Shown: positions 1 through 7,609 of the stretch, piece after piece
How positions within the stretch are numbered: the first letter of the stretch is position 1
Layout of the letters: each line of letters starts with the position of its first letter
Assembly: GCF_900111175.1 (NCBI RefSeq)
Contig: NZ_FOGI01000001.1
Location: 606,194-670,193, forward strand
Direction of reading: 5' to 3'
DNA: 64,000 nt
From: Actinokineospora terrae
GTDB lineage: Bacteria > Actinomycetota > Actinomycetes > Mycobacteriales > Pseudonocardiaceae
Program-made: the position numbers and the translations under genes
The notes under the pieces: model-generated
Told to the model about the DNA's origin: nothing
What the model saw: the letters and a program-made list of their open reading frames with translations, nothing else
The model's database searches: none

Positions 1-1
1 G

Positions 2-427
2 GTGATCGGGCCGGGCACCACCTCGGTGGTCATCGTGATCGTCTGCGTCGAGATCCCGGTGTTCGGGCGGCTGCTGCGCGCGGCGGTGCTGCGGGTGCGG
101 GAGGCGCAGTTCGTCACCGCGTCCGAGGTGATCGGCGCGGGCAAAGCCCACGTGTTGCGTCACCACGTGTTGCCGAACTCGCTGGAACCGATCCTGGTCC
201 AGTTGGCACTGTCGCTGTCGGTCGCGGTGTTCATCGAGGGCGCCATGAGCGTGCTCGGCATCGGCGTGAGCCCACCGCACCCGTCCATCGGCTCGGTGCT
301 GACGACCTCGTTGCGCTACCTCGATCTCAACCCGCTCTTCGCCATCGGACCCCTAGCGGTGACAGCCGTGCTCGTGCTGGGCTTCCAGCTGATCGCCCAG
401 GCCGCGAACGCCGCACGCGGCGCCTGA
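2..427 (+). CDS. ABC transporter permease, DppC type (3' part only)
   Basis: C-terminal 141 residues of an inner-membrane permease of the peptide/nickel (BPD_transp_1) family; the start lies before the window. The EAA-loop signature is visible as ASEVIGAGKAHVLRHHVLPN, followed by hydrophobic segments and the SVLGIGVSPPHPSIGSVL stretch typical of DppC/OppC subunits. This loop docks on the ATPase encoded two genes downstream (2746-4329). The stop is 16 bases before the sulfatase start, so permease, sulfatase and ATPase probably form one operon. The substrate cannot be told from this fragment; the embedded sulfatase hints at a sulfate ester or a compound released from one. Confidence 0.85.
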   Translation: MIGPGTTSVVIVIVCVEIPVFGRLLRAAVLRVREAQFVTASEVIGAGKAHVLRHHVLPNSLEPILVQLALSLSVAVFIEGAMSVLGIGVSPPHPSIGSVLTTSLRYLDLNPLFAIGPLAVTAVLVLGFQLIAQAANAARGA

Positions 428-443
428 CCCGAAGGACCAGACC

Positions 444-2759
444 ATGACCCCATCCCTGCCAGCTGACCCGAACGAACCCGCCCTCCCGCCCAACGCGCGC
501 GGGTACGAGGGCTTCACCGGCCGCGTCGGCCGGGTCTTCGCCGAGTCGCGCCCGGGGTGGCCCGTCGAGCGGCGCGCCAAGGGGCCCAACATCGTCGTCG
601 TCCTCGTCGACGACCTCGGGTACGCCGACATCGGCCCGTTCGGCGGCGAGATCGCCACCCCCGCGCTGGACGCGCTCGCCGCCGGTGGCCTGCGGCTGAC
701 CAACTACCACACGACACCGCTGTGCTCGCCCTCGCGCGCGGCGCTGCTCACCGGGCTCAACCCGCACCGCGCCGGATTCGCGTTCCCGGCCAACTCCGAC
801 CCCGGCTACCCGGCGTACTCGTTCCAGCTGCCCGACAACGCGCCGTCGCTGGCCGAGTCGCTGCGCGCCGCCGGGTACGCCACCTTCGCCATCGGCAAGT
901 GGCACCTGAGCAGGGACGCGGCCAGCCACGACGCCGCCGACCGGTCGTCGTGGCCGCTGCAGCGCGGGTTCGACCGGTACTTCGGCAGCCTGGAGGGCCT
1001 GACCAACCTGCACCACCCGCACCGGCTGGTCTGGGACAACAGCCCGTACGACGGCGACTTCCCCGAGGGCTACTACCTCACCGACGACCTCACCGACCGC
1101 GCCACCAGGATGATCGACACCCTGCGCGCGAACGACCCGGACAAGCCGTTCTTCCTCTACTTCGCCCACCACGCCATGCACGGACCGTTGGGCGCCAAGG
1201 ACTCCGACCTCCAGCGCTACCGCGGCCGCTACGCCGAGGGCTGGGACGCGATCCGCGAGAAGCGCTTCGCCAAGCAGCTCGCCGAGGGCCTGTTCCCCGC
1301 GGGCACCGTGCTGCCGCCGCGCAACAGCGAGCCCGGCAAGGACGTGCCGCCGTGGGACGAGCTGTCGGTGGAGCAGCAGGAGCTGTTCGCCCGGTACATG
1401 GAGGTCTACGCCGCGTCACTGGACAATGTGGACCAGAGCGTCGGCCGGATCGTGGAGACCCTGCGCAAGCACGGGGAACTGGACAACACGATCATCGTCT
1501 TCACCTCCGACAACGGCGCCACGGCCGAGGGCGGGCCGGAGGGGACGCGCAGCTACTTCAGCCAGTTCGTGCACGTGCCCGGTGTGCCGTCCACCTGGGA
1601 GCGCGACGTCGCCCGCGAGCTCGACCTGCTGGGCGGCCCGCAGACGACCATCCACTACCCGCGCGGGTGGGCGCAGGCGTCGAACACGCCGTTCCGGCTC
1701 TACAAGTTCGACACGTACGCCGGTGGGGTTCGCACGCCGTTCATCGTGCACTGGCCCGCCGGCCTGGACGCTGGCCTGCGGCACCAGTACGTGTACGTGA
1801 CGGACGTGACGCCGACCCTGCTGGAGCTGGCCGGGGTGTCTCGGTTGGACGCTCGGCACGGGGTGGCGTCGGCCGAGGAAGACGGGGTCAGCGCGGTTCC
1901 GGTGTTGCGTGACTCGGCTGCTGAGAGTCCACACACGACTCAGTACACGGAGACCGGCGGCAACCGCGGGTACTACGCCGACGGGTGGAAGATCGTCACC
2001 CGGCACGTCCCGGGGAAGCCGTACGACGACAGCGAGTGGGAGCTGTACCACGTCGCCACGGACCCCACGGAGACGACGAACGTGGCCGCCGAGCACCCGG
2101 AGAAGCTGGCCGAACTGGCGGCGGCGTGGGAGAGCGCGGCCTGGAACAACACCGTCTTCCCGCTCAACGACTACGGCCCGGCCAACAACCTCCGCCGTCC
2201 CGCCGACGACCGCCTGGAGCAGCCGGTCACGCTGTACCCGGGGACGCCGTTGCTGGAGCGGTACCGGTCGGCGCAGTTGGTGCAGTTCAGGGACTTCGTC
2301 GTCGAGGCCGCTGTGGACGGTGACGGCCGGGGCGTGCTCTTCGCGCACGGTGACCAGGGTGGCGGCTATGTCGTGTACGTCGAGGACGGGGCCGCGCACC
2401 TGAGCTACAACGCTTACGGCGTCGTGCACCGGTCGGGGGCCGTGCCGCTGGGGGAGGGGTTGGTTCGGTTGTCAGCCAAGGCCTTGCCGGACTTCCAGTG
2501 GTCGTTCGTGCTGGACACGGGTGCTGGGTCGGCCGAGGTCGGTCCTGTCGCCCAGCTGATCGGCCTCGCCCCGTTCACCGGCATCAGCGTTGGTGCTGAC
2601 CGGGGCGGTCCGGTGGACTGGGACCTGCACGAGCGCGCGGGGACGTTCCCCTACAGCGGGACCCTGCGGCACGTCCGGTACGAGCCGGGCCCGCAGGCCG
2701 ACTACGACCCCAAGCTCATCGCACGTCTCTGGGCGGAGGCCGAACGTGTCTACGACTGA
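444..2759 (+). CDS. sulfatase (formylglycine-dependent arylsulfatase family)
   Basis: 771-residue sulfatase expected to hydrolyse sulfate esters. After a ~47-residue leader with no signal peptide, the metal site NIVVVLVDDLGYADIG (Asp56, Asp57) opens the alkaline-phosphatase-like fold. CSPSRAALLTG follows: Cys94 in Cys-x-Pro-x-Arg is the residue that formylglycine-generating enzyme converts to FGly. IGKWHL near residue 150, FTSDNG and the later GVRTPFIVHWP are further family blocks. The last ~170 residues form a beta-rich C-terminal region common in large actinobacterial arylsulfatases. No formylglycine-generating enzyme gene is in the window. It lies between the permease end and the double-ATPase gene, whose GTG start overlaps its 3' end by 14 bases, so the enzyme is cotranscribed with the importer and acts inside the cell on imported substrate (inference). 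Confidence 0.92.
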   Translation: MTPSLPADPNEPALPPNARGYEGFTGRVGRVFAESRPGWPVERRAKGPNIVVVLVDDLGYADIGPFGGEIATPALDALAAGGLRLTNYHTTPLCSPSRAALLTGLNPHRAGFAFPANSDPGYPAYSFQLPDNAPSLAESLRAAGYATFAIGKWHLSRDAASHDAADRSSWPLQRGFDRYFGSLEGLTNLHHPHRLVWDNSPYDGDFPEGYYLTDDLTDRATRMIDTLRANDPDKPFFLYFAHHAMHGPLGAKDSDLQRYRGRYAEGWDAIREKRFAKQLAEGLFPAGTVLPPRNSEPGKDVPPWDELSVEQQELFARYMEVYAASLDNVDQSVGRIVETLRKHGELDNTIIVFTSDNGATAEGGPEGTRSYFSQFVHVPGVPSTWERDVARELDLLGGPQTTIHYPRGWAQASNTPFRLYKFDTYAGGVRTPFIVHWPAGLDAGLRHQYVYVTDVTPTLLELAGVSRLDARHGVASAEEDGVSAVPVLRDSAAESPHTTQYTETGGNRGYYADGWKIVTRHVPGKPYDDSEWELYHVATDPTETTNVAAEHPEKLAELAAAWESAAWNNTVFPLNDYGPANNLRRPADDRLEQPVTLYPGTPLLERYRSAQLVQFRDFVVEAAVDGDGRGVLFAHGDQGGGYVVYVEDGAAHLSYNAYGVVHRSGAVPLGEGLVRLSAKALPDFQWSFVLDTGAGSAEVGPVAQLIGLAPFTGISVGADRGGPVDWDLHERAGTFPYSGTLRHVRYEPGPQADYDPKLIARLWAEAERVYD

Positions 2760-4329
2760 TGTGTTGACTGTGGAGGGTCTCCGGATCTCCTTCGGCGCGG
2801 TGCAGGCGGTGCGCGGCATCGACTTCACCGTCGGCGAAGGGGAGATCCTGGCGCTGGTGGGGGAGTCCGGTTCGGGCAAGTCGGTGACGGCGCGCGCTGT
2901 GCTGGGTTTGTTGCCGGGGAAGGCTTCTGTCAGCGGAAGCGCGCGGCTCGGGGATCAGGAGTTGGTCGGCGCGGACGAGGAAGGTCTGCGGCAGGTGCGG
3001 GGCAGGCAGGTCGCGATGGTGTTCCAGGAGCCCGCGACGGCGTTGAACCCCGTGCACACCGTGGGGTGGCAGATCGCCGCCGTCCTGCGCGCGCACCAGC
3101 CGCTGTCCAAGGCCCAGGCTCTCAAGGAAGCCGTGCGGCTGCTGGACCTGGTCGGCATCCCCGATCCCGGCACGCGGGTCGGGTACTACCCGCACCAACT
3201 GTCCGGCGGCCAGAAGCAACGCGTCGTCATCGCCCTGGCACTGGCCAACAGCCCCCGGCTGATCATCGCCGACGAGCCGACCACCGCGCTCGACGTGACG
3301 GTCCAGGCGGAGATCCTGGACCTGCTCCGGGACCTGCGCGACCGGCTGGGCACCGCGATCCTGCTCATCACGCACAACATGGGCGTGGTCGCCGACCTCG
3401 CGGACCGGGTGGCGGTGATGCACCAGGGCACCCTCGTCGAACAGGCCCCGGTCGAGGACCTGTTCGCCCGCCCCACACGCGCCTACACCCGCGAACTCCT
3501 GGCCGCGGTCCCCCGACTGGGACATCGAGCGCCTGCTGCCGTTCCGGCGGCCGAGCTGGCACTTGAACTGAACCAGGTTGTGGTGCGGTACAAGGACTTC
3601 GTAGCCGTCGACGGCGTCGACCTCCGCGTCGGCCAAGGCGAGGTCGTCGGCCTGGTAGGCGAGTCGGGCTCAGGCAAATCAACCCTCGGCAAGGTCGCTG
3701 CTGGCCTACTGCGCCCCTCGTCTGGCACAGCCACGGTCCTTGGTGGCGACCCCGCCACTGCTCGCCGTCACATTGGCTTCGTGTTTCAAGACCCCGGTGG
3801 TTCTCTGAATCCCCGAATGTCCATTGAGGACTGCGTCGGCGAACCCCTGCGCGTGCACAAGGTTGCTCGCGGTGCGGACTATCGCGCCCGAGTGGCTGCG
3901 CTGCTGGAGTCTGTCCGCCTTCCCGCTGCATATGCTGGGCGTCGGCCTCGTGAGCTTTCTGGAGGGCAACGTCAGCGTGTCGGCATCGCGCGGGCGTTGG
4001 CTTTGGGGCCGTCGCTCTTGATCGCTGACGAGCCTACTAGTGCGTTGGATGTGTCTGTTCAGGCTACGGTGCTTGAGTTGCTTACGGGCCTTCAGCGGGA
4101 ACTGGGGTTCGCTTGCCTGTTCATCAGTCATGACTTGGCTGTGGTGGACAGTTTGGCGCACCGGGTGTCGGTTTTGCATCGGGGGAGGGTGGTGGAGGAG
4201 GGGCCTCATCATGAGGTTCTTCGGACTCCTGCTGCTGACTACACGCGGAGGTTGGTTGCGGCTGTGCCGGTGCCGGATCCGGTGGAGCAGCGCGTGCGGC
4301 GGGAGGGGCAGGTCGCTCCGGTGGGGTGA
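2746..4329 (+). CDS. peptide-type ABC transporter, fused double ATPase (DppD-DppF type)
   Basis: 527-residue cytoplasmic energy subunit with two nucleotide-binding domains in one chain. Domain 1 has Walker A GESGSGKS, signature LSGGQKQRV and Walker [13 protein letters not shown]. Domain 2 repeats them as [17 protein letters not shown] and [13 protein letters not shown] place the start at the GTG at 2746 (VSTTDVLTVEG) because homology begins there; the open frame runs further upstream only as antisense-like filler. It overlaps the sulfatase end by 14 bases, implying translational coupling. From about 3700 to the end the third positions become visibly richer in T and the sequence more G-skewed than in the first half, an odd within-gene change. 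A second, independent DppDF fusion is encoded at 51001-52596. Confidence 0.9.
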   Translation: MSTTDVLTVEGLRISFGAVQAVRGIDFTVGEGEILALVGESGSGKSVTARAVLGLLPGKASVSGSARLGDQELVGADEEGLRQVRGRQVAMVFQEPATALNPVHTVGWQIAAVLRAHQPLSKAQALKEAVRLLDLVGIPDPGTRVGYYPHQLSGGQKQRVVIALALANSPRLIIADEPTTALDVTVQAEILDLLRDLRDRLGTAILLITHNMGVVADLADRVAVMHQGTLVEQAPVEDLFARPTRAYTRELLAAVPRLGHRAPAAVPAAELALELNQVVVRYKDFVAVDGVDLRVGQGEVVGLVGESGSGKSTLGKVAAGLLRPSSGTATVLGGDPATARRHIGFVFQDPGGSLNPRMSIEDCVGEPLRVHKVARGADYRARVAALLESVRLPAAYAGRRPRELSGGQRQRVGIARALALGPSLLIADEPTSALDVSVQATVLELLTGLQRELGFACLFISHDLAVVDSLAHRVSVLHRGRVVEEGPHHEVLRTPAADYTRRLVAAVPVPDPVEQRVRREGQVAPVG

Positions 4330-4447
4330 GGGCTGGTGCGGGCGGTTTGATCTTGGGCTGGGGTAGTCCGGCTCTCGGTCTCGCCTGCGGCGTCGACGAT
4401 CAACGCCTCGCCTTCGGCATTGGCCGGGGGCGCGAGAAAGCGAAGAG

Positions 4448-4590
4448 CTCGATGGGGCGAACTTGTTTTGTGCGGGGCCCCTACGACACCCGGGCAGAAC
4501 CACAAAGCAGGGGCCCACAAGCAGGCCCTGCCACGGTGAGCGACGCTACGGGTGCCGTCCCCCCACACAAAACAAGTCCACCCCATCGAG
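4448..4590. repeat. long imperfect inverted repeat
   Basis: Arms 4448-4477 and 4561-4590 match at 27 of 30 positions; both carry CTCGATGGGG and ACTTGTTTTGTG. Inside, ACGACACCCG and its near-complement near 4548 extend the pairing, and GGGCCC/GGCCCTG motifs occupy the centre. It could fold into a long hairpin, acting as a bidirectional terminator for the convergent genes, or be a small non-autonomous (MITE-like) element. No target-site duplication was identified. Confidence 0.6.
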
Positions 4591-4626
4591 CCGGCCTGGC
4601 ACCAGCGACTCCGAGGAGCGTTGTTC

Positions 4627-4800
4627 GGCCAACGTTGTTCGGGGCGCGTGGTCGGCCAACGTCTGTGAGGGCCGGGTGGTTGGCCAACGTTGTAGAGGGG
4701 CGCTTGTCGGCCAACGCCTCAGAGGGGCGTGTTGGGGCCAACGTCTGTATGGGCCGGGTGGTTGGCCAACGTTGCTGGGGGGGGGCGCGGTGGGGCCAAG
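4627..4800. repeat. 27-28-bp tandem array built on the palindrome GTTGGCCAAC
   Basis: GGCCAACG (or a one-base variant) begins at 4627, 4654, 4682, 4709, 4736, 4764 and 4794, giving spacings of 27, 28, 27, 27, 28 and 30. The best units contain the perfect palindrome GTTGGCCAAC, and GGGGCG/GGGCCGGGTGG motifs fill the gaps. The array ends 18 bases from the LamG stop. The regular spacing of about 2.5 helical turns would present each palindrome on nearly opposite faces of the DNA. The function is unknown. Confidence 0.75.
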
Positions 4801-4818
4801 GCTTATAGGGGAAGTGCG

Positions 4819-5652
4819 CTACGCGGCCAGGCTGTAGTGCTGGCTCACCTGGGTGGAGGTCATGGCGTACGGGTAGAAGGAGATGAACGCCAGGTAGTCC
4901 CAGAAGTGGGCGAGGTCCTGGTCGGTGCCGAAGCCGTTGGTGAAGCCGTTGGTGTTCTCGTAGCCGATGCGGAAGTACGCGGTGAGGGCGGAGGGGTGGC
5001 CGCTGGAGTTGGAGGCGCGCAGGACGCCGTCGACGTAGAGGAAGAGGCCGGTCGAGGCGTTGTGGACGCCGACGACGTGGTGCCAGGCGCCGTCGTTGAG
5101 GGCGTACGAGGTGGTCAGTTCGTAGTTGGACGAGCCCTTGACCAGGAACGCCACCCGGCCGGTGCTGGTGATGGTGAGCAGGTTGGTCTTGTTCGTCGAC
5201 GCGCCGGTCTGGGTGCCGCCGAAACCGCAGATGACGCCCTGGCTGTTGACCGTGCGGAACCAGGCCTCCTGGCTGGTGCTGCTGCCCGGGGCGATGGCGA
5301 TGGTGCCGGGCGTGGAGATCCAGTGCGTCTGGTCGACCCTGGCGTACCAGTCCACCGGCCGCGCGCACGGGTACGGGTTGGCGGCGTTGGAGTTGCGGCC
5401 GCCCTGGTAGGTGCCGTCCGCGCCGGTGGACGACGCGTCGTAGGCGATGACGCCGCCGGAGCCCTCGTTGAGCGGGTAGTGCCGGGTGGCGCCATCGGCG
5501 AGCGGGACCTGCGTGCAGTCGAGGACCGCCGAGGTGACCCGGTTGGTGGTGTTGACCACGCGCGCCAGGAAGGCGCTGAGCGTCGAACTGGTGCCGAGCC
5601 AGGTGATCAGCACGAGCACCCCGGCCAGTGCCGCCAGCCTGCGCTTGATCAT
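4819..5652 (-). CDS. LamG-domain secreted protein of the SipW/TasA-like operon
   Basis: 277 residues. The N-terminus MIKRRLAALAGVLVLITWLG is a signal segment, and TSSTLSAFLARVVNTTNRV follows directly. This TLSAF-x-A-x-V/I-x-NTT block is the one found just after the hydrophobic segment of the 6508-7161 product, as expected of substrates of a SipW-type peptidase. Residues ~75-275 form a LamG/concanavalin-like domain: YPLNEGSG, then AWHHVVGVHNASTG, then YVDGVLRAS, a module that binds carbohydrates or surface ligands. The ATG at 5652 overlaps the signal-peptidase stop (4-base overlap), showing coupling. It is probably an exported adhesin or fibre-associated protein (inference). Confidence 0.8.
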   Translation of the reverse strand: MIKRRLAALAGVLVLITWLGTSSTLSAFLARVVNTTNRVTSAVLDCTQVPLADGATRHYPLNEGSGGVIAYDASSTGADGTYQGGRNSNAANPYPCARPVDWYARVDQTHWISTPGTIAIAPGSSTSQEAWFRTVNSQGVICGFGGTQTGASTNKTNLLTITSTGRVAFLVKGSSNYELTTSYALNDGAWHHVVGVHNASTGLFLYVDGVLRASNSSGHPSALTAYFRIGYENTNGFTNGFGTDQDLAHFWDYLAFISFYPYAMTSTQVSQHYSLAA

Positions 5653-6503
5653 CGCACCGTCCTCCTGCCCAGGAACACCGACACCGCGAAGGGGACGCAG
5701 CACAGCGCCAGACACACTGTCCACCACAGAACGGACATGTGCGCGTCGACGGTGAACGGCACCTGCCCGTCCGAGTTGGCCGCCTTGCTCACCAGGTCGG
5801 CGACCTGACCGGCCCGCAGGTCGGCGAACACCCCGTCCGGGTCCTGCACGCGCACCGGCAGCACCCCGGTGGCCACCACGGTCGCCGTGGTCACGCCCGC
5901 CTCGCCGAGCGTGGTCAGCACCGCGGCGTTGACCAGCGGCCGCAGCGCCACGATCGCCGCGCACACCACCAGCGAGTAGCCGACCAGCCGGGTCGACACC
6001 CGCCAGCGCGGCGTCGACCAGCGGGTCAGCAGCCACACCAGCCCGGCGCCGGGCAGCAGGATCGGCAGCGCCTTGATCACGTACGCCATGCCCCACAACC
6101 GGGCGACGACCTTGCCCACCAGGTGGTCGGGCACCACCGGCCGCGGGTCCTCCGCGCCGTTGATGTCGCCCTTGGTGAACACCACGCCGTCGGTGATCCG
6201 CACGACCCGGTGGGTGTGGGTGACCCCGCCCTCGACCGGGTCGAACGAGATGATGTCGCCGACCCGCACCTGGTCCAGCGCGATCGGACGGGTGAGCACG
6301 AGCGTGCCGACCGGGGCCGCCTGCCCCATCGACGGCGAGTCCACCGACAGCCACCGCCCGCCGGTCGCCCGCCAGCCCAGCACGAGCACGAGGCCGACGA
6401 TCAGCACCGCGCCCACCGCCGCCAACGCCCGGACCGCGGCACGCGACGGAGCGGCGCGGTGTCTGCCACCGCGCCGCTCTCGTCGCTGCCGCTTGTCGGT
6501 CAT
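5649..6503 (-). CDS. signal peptidase I, SipW (S26B) type
   Basis: 284-residue membrane protease. A basic N-terminus (KRQRRERRGGRH) precedes a membrane segment at ~24-44. The catalytic-Ser block SVDSPSMG has Ser58, and THTHRVV supplies His (96 and 98) where bacterial Lep enzymes have Lys; this Ser-His arrangement defines the ER/SipW class. VGDIISFDPVEGG and FTKGDINGAEDP match later S26 boxes. Two or three more hydrophobic segments follow (~140-200 and at the C-terminus), making it longer than Bacillus SipW. It sits between its two likely substrates: 4 bases after the TasA-like gene stop, with its own stop overlapping the LamG start. Confidence 0.85.
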   Translation of the reverse strand: MTDKRQRRERRGGRHRAAPSRAAVRALAAVGAVLIVGLVLVLGWRATGGRWLSVDSPSMGQAAPVGTLVLTRPIALDQVRVGDIISFDPVEGGVTHTHRVVRITDGVVFTKGDINGAEDPRPVVPDHLVGKVVARLWGMAYVIKALPILLPGAGLVWLLTRWSTPRWRVSTRLVGYSLVVCAAIVALRPLVNAAVLTTLGEAGVTTATVVATGVLPVRVQDPDGVFADLRAGQVADLVSKAANSDGQVPFTVDAHMSVLWWTVCLALCCVPFAVSVFLGRRTVR

Positions 6504-6507
6504 TGCA

Positions 6508-7161
6508 TCAGGAGCTGAACGTCCAGGTCAGCTGCTGCGAGGCGGTGAGGCCCATGTAGCTGTTGCCCAGGCCCGCGGGCAGGCTGACGACGAAGGTGTA
6601 CGCCTGCGAGCCCGCGGGGGCGAGCGCGGTCAGCGACAGCGGCGTGGTGAACGCCGCCAGGGTGCCGTTGTAGGAGGTCGGGCCGGTCGCGGTGGCGGCG
6701 GCGTAGATCTTCAGCGTCACCTGGGCGCAGAAGTCCGACGCCGGGGTGATGCCGCTGACCGAGCCGGACTGGCTGCACGTGGCCGGGGTCAGGGTGAAGG
6801 TCGCGGGGGTGATGCTGCCCTGGTTGGACAGGGTCACCGTCTTGGTCGCCGAACCGCCGGGCATCAGCGTGTTGCCGGTGTACTTGTTGATGGTCGCGCA
6901 GTTCGCCGAGTTGGTCGACGAGCTGCTGCTGGTGCAGGTGTTGGTGCCGTCGGTCTCCTGCATGACCAGCGAGCCGGTGGACACGGTGTCGGTGGTGTTG
7001 GTGATCGCGGCGGTGAAGGCGGACAGCGTGCCGGTCAGCGACAGCGCCAACAGCACGGTGCCGATGAGACCACCCAGGATCACGATGAGGGCAGACCGGC
7101 GGTCACGTGTACGGGTGCCGCGCTTGCGTGGGGACGGCACGTACTCCGGGGACGTGGTCAT
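6508..7161 (-). CDS. TasA/camelysin-like SipW-dependent secreted protein
   Basis: 217 residues, first gene of the operon. A basic N-terminus (PRKRGTRTRDRR) and a hydrophobic segment are followed by LSLTGTLSAFTAAITNTTDT, the SipW-substrate pattern. The rest is Ser/Thr/Ala-rich beta-sheet sequence with PGGSATKTVTLSNQG resembling the structural part of TasA and other spore- or biofilm-fibre proteins. Four Cys in two pairs (TNTCTSSSS...NCATI; PATCSQSG...DFCAQV) could form disulfides. The C-terminus ends LTWTFSS with no sortase motif or anchor. Assignment as fibre subunit is by family resemblance and operon context. Confidence 0.7.
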   Translation of the reverse strand: MTTSPEYVPSPRKRGTRTRDRRSALIVILGGLIGTVLLALSLTGTLSAFTAAITNTTDTVSTGSLVMQETDGTNTCTSSSSSTNSANCATINKYTGNTLMPGGSATKTVTLSNQGSITPATFTLTPATCSQSGSVSGITPASDFCAQVTLKIYAAATATGPTSYNGTLAAFTTPLSLTALAPAGSQAYTFVVSLPAGLGNSYMGLTASQQLTWTFSS

Positions 7162-7609
7162 GGCCAACCTCTTCTCGGTCCGGCATGGGTGGTGCCGGTA
7201 GGGCGGGGACGCGGTTCCTGCTCGTGTGCACCACACAGTCCATCGCGGACTGTGGACTGATTCTTAGGAGTGACACGAACGAGTGTGCCCAGCGTGACGG
7301 AGCGGGCGTGTGGCTCGGACGACTGTGGACAGTCCGATGCAGACGCTGCGTGTCATCGAGGGCCACCGCGTCCCCGCCTTCCGCCGGGCCGATGGCCGAG
7401 AAGACGGGCGAACTACACGCTGTGTGGCAAAAAGGCCTACTTGAGGCACTTTAGTAGCTAAAACGGGTGAACATGCTTGAGTGGATCACGGAACGCCGGA
7501 TCGAGTGGTCCAAGCCACACGTTCCGGGCGCCTTTCGTGACGTGTTGTCAGAAAACCAGTCCGAACCGAGCGTCTCGGTTGCCCCGGGGGAGTGCTCGGG
7601 GTGCGCAGG
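7162..7609. other. spacer between two minus-strand transcription units with palindromes
   Basis: 448 bases upstream of the TasA-like gene; no gene seen. It holds CAGTCC/GGACTG (7236-7241 with 7247-7252) and the 14-bp palindrome GACTGTGGACAGTC (7321-7334). Both share a GGACTGTGGAC-like core and are candidate operators for the SipW operon. Confidence 0.5.
7236..7334 (-). promoter_or_regulatory. two related palindromes upstream of the SipW operon
   Basis: CAGTCC-5 nt-GGACTG at 7236-7252 and GACTGT-GG-ACAGTC at 7321-7334 lie 75-173 bases before the TasA-like start. Their shared core suggests one regulator bound twice. The regulator is unknown. Confidence 0.4.

Larger units (their letters stand above)
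4330..4818. other. gene-free spacer with an inverted repeat and a 27-bp repeat array
   Basis: 489-base spacer between the convergent ATPase (+) and LamG (-) genes. I see no credible gene. It holds a 30-bp imperfect inverted repeat (4448-4477 with 4561-4590) and a seven-unit palindromic repeat array (4627-4800), both listed separately. Confidence 0.7.

Noticed and set aside
327..1181. Minus-strand open frame opposite the sulfatase
   Set aside because: Low-complexity Val/Gly/Arg product typical of antisense frames in GC-rich genes; the plus strand encodes a recognisable sulfatase.
4627..4800. CRISPR array or plasmid iteron origin
   Set aside because: Repeats are contiguous 27-mers with variable filler too short for spacers; no cas or rep gene in the window.
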